DNA from: Penelope pileata
Lineage: Eukaryota; Chordata; Aves; Galliformes; Cracidae
Assembly (NCBI GenBank): GCA_013396635.1
Contig: WBMW01004816.1
Location: 978,974 to 1,042,973 of the forward strand
Length of the DNA stretch: 64,000 nucleotides
Direction: 5' to 3'
Shown here: positions 60,198-64,000 of the stretch, one piece after another
How positions within the stretch are numbered: position 1 is the first letter of the stretch
How the letters are laid out: every line of letters begins with the position of its first letter
Program-made: the position numbers and the translations under genes
The notes under the pieces: model-generated
Databases searched by the model: none
The model's input: only the letters and a program-made list of their open reading frames with translations
Told to the model about the DNA's origin: nothing

Positions 60198-63100
60198 TTA
60201 TACGATTTGAGTGGTGCATCTACAGCTAGCACGACACTTATCTTTCACCATTGAATGGCCACAGCCAAACAAAGTTTTCATATTTTTGCAGCTTGGATAT
60301 GTGTCTTGATGTCTGCAAGGATTGGCTAAAATAGAACAGATAGAAAAAGAATGTGAGATATGTTAATTGAAAAAACAGTCCTGGTGTGATACGTCTTCAT
60401 TTTCCAAGATGCATTTTCTCATTCATTTTCTTGTCTATGCAGTCTTTGAACATTTGCTCAGCAATTAAAATTGCTTGAATAGTACATAAAAGGGGAAGCA
60501 GACAGAATGGTGGCATCTCACAGCTCCTGTCTATTTGTGTATGGTGAGTTGCTATACATGGAAGTCTGCAATAACCTGGGGCATGTGGATATCTTTACGT
60601 ACACACAGACATACATGATCATTGACAATCTGTAGATGCCCTTAGATGTACATGCGCATCCAGACATTTTGTCTTGAGGTTCCCAGAAGAGGGCAGCAGA
60701 AGATTGTCAATGTGATCATGAAAATATTGGCAGCAACACAACGCATCCTGCTAGCACAGAATCACAGGGCTGAGGAAATTGGAAGGGACCTCTGGAGATC
60801 ATCTGGCCCAAGACCCTGCTTGAGACCACGCCAGTTATTATTTAACCACTATTATATTAGCAGAGGAAAATTAAAGGGCAGCTCTGTGACATCTTACCTG
60901 CAGATTAGCTAAACATAAGTATGAATTAAAATAGTACAAGGGAATGAAGTTATTATCTGAGGTAGTTCAATGGGTGTCGTAAGGAGGAAAATACATTCAC
61001 TTACTGCAAAGCCCTTTTTCACAGTGGCCGGGACAATCTGCACATCTGGGTCCTTTTCTGTAAGGCGCTGACACTTGCATTATGTTATTTCCTCTGAAAT
61101 TTTAAGGAAACACAGCACAAAACAAGATCAAAGTGCAGCTCTGAGCCATTGACAGAAGTTTACTTTCTTTATCACAATTAAAGACATCAGCAAGTTTTAG
61201 GTAAAATGATTATCATGGATAGTCATGTTTTAGTTTGATCTTTTCGTAGAATACAAGAATTTTGTTTTTAGTTAGGAGGGATTTAGGGAAAGAAAATGAA
61301 CTGGCTGTTTGCCTTTGTATAGCACTACCTGTATAAAAATTCTTATGTGCTTCCTTGTTCTGCTTTTCCAATGGCTTTCAAGTACATTGCAGCTTACAAG
61401 GAAATTATGCTGGCAGCCACCTTCTGATATGCAGGAGTTACAGATTTGCTCTTTAGTTCTGCGAATGTTCATTTGCTGTTGGCTTTCACTTTTATCTGAG
61501 TGTCTTCTTTGTGGTCAAATTTATAGGATGCCTCATGCATAATGCCTGACCCTTATGCAGACATTTCTTTATTTGTTCATATGCTACAATTTCCCTAATT
61601 TCATTTTCAACATGAAATACACTAAATATTAATATTTAACCTGATGTTAAAGCCATAATTGGTGTTGTTGAAGCTATAAATAGCCAAAAGAAGTAGTAGG
61701 CATTTGATCCTACAAATTATCAACAGACTGCAGAAGTTTTTTAAAACGTACCCGGAATTATCACAACTTAAGGAAAAAAAAAAGGCAGTACGTACGGAGG
61801 GCAGTATTGGCAAACATAAAAGTAGTTGTATTGATTCCCAGGGCAGTAGGAAACTGCACATCCAACCTGGTAGCTGTTATACCAGACTAGCTGTAGAATC
61901 AAAAATAAACACATGATTTCAGATACATATTTTATTAAATACTTATTAACAAGCAGACACAAATGGAAGATTTTTTTTTTATTTTTTTTTGACTCTCTAG
62001 ATTTTAAATGTACAAGTTAGCTGTCAGGAAGAATAAAAAGGAAAATTAGTTAACCATGTCTTCTAGTTTCCAAATGTTTTGGACACAGTTTTTGGCAGGA
62101 TAATAGAAATTTAAACTTGAATAGTTTCATCACAGCTATTTTGCTTTGATATTTCAATGCCCATACAGAAAATATGCATATATTTTGGTGTTTTTCTCTT
62201 ATTTGAAAATTAAAGATAATTTTTAAATTTTTATGTTTTTCTTAACATAACAGTATCTCTCTTCTGGGCAGCTCTTCTTAAATACTGGTTCCATTGCCTC
62301 AGAAGTTAGTAAGAAAGGATTTTAATTTTTCAATCGTCTTCACATGAAAATGTGAAGGATAATGGTTTGATGACAGTGATTTTTTTTTTTCTGATAATAA
62401 ATACATCTCAGCAACATTAATCATGCACATGTAATTCTAGTGTATCACTGCAGTTTGCTTCAATTCACCATACCTGAGCGTAGTTCTTGACACTGGCGGT
62501 CTTTGTGGTTGCTCCAAAACCATACTTGAAGTTAGAGGACTGACTGTGCCAGACTTTGATTGCCTCAGCCCATGTTTTTGGTTGAGATGACATCAATACA
62601 TTCTCACCACAGGTGATACCTGAAGTAGAAGTAGGTCTGTTTTATTACATATGACAGGAGCAAGTTGTAGGGTGGGAGGCACAAAAGAGAGAATGGCAAT
62701 TCTATACGCCATTGGCATTCTGCAGCGTTGATCTATTTGCCCTGTGGTTTTAAGAGGGGGATAATACACTTGATCTTGTGAAAGTGGAAGGTTATGTTAC
62801 TCCAATTTCACTGAGCTTTTTGTCACCAATACTTACTTGGCTACAAAATGTTACAGAAAAATACCTGTATTTAGTTATACCAACACTTCTCTATTGTACT
62901 CTCTTCCCTCCAGCAGAAACTAAAAAAGGATGCTTAAAGAAAGGTAAAAGAACAGGGCAAGTTCATAGGTAGCCCTCTCTCTCAAGCTCCAACAGTTTGT
63001 CTTTCAGGGTCTTTCTCCAACAAAGATGATGTTTTTGTGTTAAAAATCCTCAAAAGATGTTCTACAACAGACTAAAATGTATCCTTATTTCTAGTTCACA

Positions 63101-63255
63101 TGCAGATGGGCCATCTACAAATCATCATTAACCCATAATTTTAGCCTCCATGTTCTTCATGTACCGTCAATAACTCTCTCATGTACTGGACTGACTTGCA
63201 ATTCACACTTGCTTGCCCATTTCAGAGCATTTTTGGCAGCTTTCTCATTCCACAC
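60198..63255 (-). CDS. Cysteine-rich secretory protein (CRISP family), 3' exons
   Basis: Five coding exons on the minus strand: 63165-63255, 62474-62619, 61796-61890, 61005-61093, 60198-60325 (stop at 60200-60198). Phases agree throughout and 182 residues are visible. The order is CAP domain (WNEKAAKNALKWASKC; CGENVLMSS; LVWYNSYQVGCAVSYCPG; YVCQYCPP), hinge (GPRCADCPGHCEKGLC), then the C-terminal cysteine-rich ion-channel-regulator domain (CRHQDTYPSCKNM..FGCGHSMVKDKCRASCRC). It is a secreted, disulphide-rich protein; in mammals relatives act in the male tract and exocrine fluids. The first CAP helix and signal peptide are missing because the 5' exons lie beyond base 64000. The usual GHYTQ before LVW reads KNYAQ here. 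Which CRISP orthologue it is cannot be settled from this part. Confidence 0.92.
60758..60835 (-). mobile_element. Short CR1 3' end in CRISP intron
   Basis: CACAGAATCACAGGGCTGAG, GGAAGGGACCTCTGGAGATC and CATCTGGCCCAAGACCCTGC form the reversed CR1 terminus. Confidence 0.85.
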
Positions 63256-64000
63256 CTGAAAAACACAAAGGAAGGAGTATTCAGGTCACAGAAAAGTTTG
63301 TGCAGTCCGTGAAGATGAAGAAAAAAATCGGGAGTGATTTGTTCATTGTGTGCTGAATTCTTCTGTGGTCATTGAAAGGAGCTGTGCCCATGCGCGCTAG
63401 TGGGGCATGGGCAAATTTCTTCAGCCCTAAGGGCTGCAGATCGGGCTATTCTGTAGTATCACACAGTCCTGATCTCTATAACGTCCTGATTAACCGAAGT
63501 ATTAGAACATACTGTTGCATCCTTTTTCTTTGTGTATGAATGTTAATTACTGTTAGCAAACATTAGGCAAGAATTTGTAGCACACTGTACAGGCTACATT
63601 AGTATAGGTTTGACAGCAATAAATTGATGTGGTTGGGGCAAACCTCCGTTCATAATATCTCTAAACATATGACCCTAGGCATGGGAACATTTGTCAGGTG
63701 GCTAAACTGAGTTTTGCCAACTGCAAAGATCAAGACGTTGATTAGGAGAGAGATTTCGAATAGCACTTGTGGTTCTGGGTCCTTTGCAATGATTTTAGAA
63801 GTGCTTAGAGTATCAAAGTGTGCAAAGTGAGCACACTTTGGGTTTGTAGAAACAAAAAAAAGCAAACTTTTTCGAGTCTGCAGAAACAAAGGGATGCAAT
63901 TCTGATTTCTTCATCTCAATCCCAGAGCACCTTTCCTGCCCTGTCTATTCACTTAATGTGGAGAGTTAGAAGGATACCACTTTCTGCTAATGATTCATAG
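63256..64000. other. Intron of the CRISP gene, to window end
   Basis: No further CRISP exon is visible. A perfect 10-bp inverted repeat (CAAAGTGTGC/GCACACTTTG, seven-base loop) lies at 63814-63840. Confidence 0.6.

Noticed and set aside
1..64000. CRISPR array, operon or phage-like system
   Set aside because: No regularly spaced repeats or prokaryotic gene layout; all real genes have spliced vertebrate exons. The name CRISP here is a secreted protein family, unrelated to CRISPR.
1..64000. tRNA, rRNA or snRNA genes
   Set aside because: I saw no convincing A/B box pairs with a cloverleaf fold and no rRNA or snRNA similarity; a tRNAscan and Rfam run would settle it.

Overview
This is vertebrate nuclear DNA, almost certainly from a bird and most likely a galliform. 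The signs are large introns with GT/AG splice sites, many truncated CR1 retrotransposons (the dominant repeat of birds) with ATTCTATG-type tails, and a gene order matching human 6p12.3: MMUT - CENPQ - CYP2AC (only a pseudogene in human) - RHAG - CRISP. It is not a prokaryotic or viral region, and I found no CRISPR array, operon or phage.

Layout. 1-341 (minus) is the first coding exon of MMUT, the mitochondrial methylmalonyl-CoA mutase, running off the left edge. About 1200-2060 is a CpG-rich bidirectional promoter with two NRF1-type and two inverted ZNF143-type motifs. 1650-7143 (plus) is CENPQ, a complete kinetochore gene with eight coding exons (283 aa). 9852-18483 and 20922-28712 (both minus) are two intact nine-exon CYP2 genes in tandem, called CYP2AC (496 and 494 aa). 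Their last exons share a 135-bp tract with no differences, which suggests recent gene conversion. 35237-47297 (minus) is RHAG, complete in ten exons (416 aa). 47298-60197 is intergenic, with CR1 fragments and one probable solo LTR. 60198-63255 (minus) holds the last five coding exons of a CRISP-family secreted protein whose 5' end lies beyond the right edge.

The genes do not form one pathway. MMUT and CENPQ share a promoter. CENPQ converges on the CYP2 pair, and the CYP2 genes, RHAG and CRISP all read leftward. Exon coordinates come from reading splice sites and checking that reading phase is kept across every junction; the totals close in frame for all four complete genes. UTR ends and transcription starts are not resolved. 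I see no novel multi-gene system. The best leads are the P450 gene-conversion tract, the promoter architecture, the altered RHAG loop and tail, and the degenerate CAP motif in the CRISP gene.
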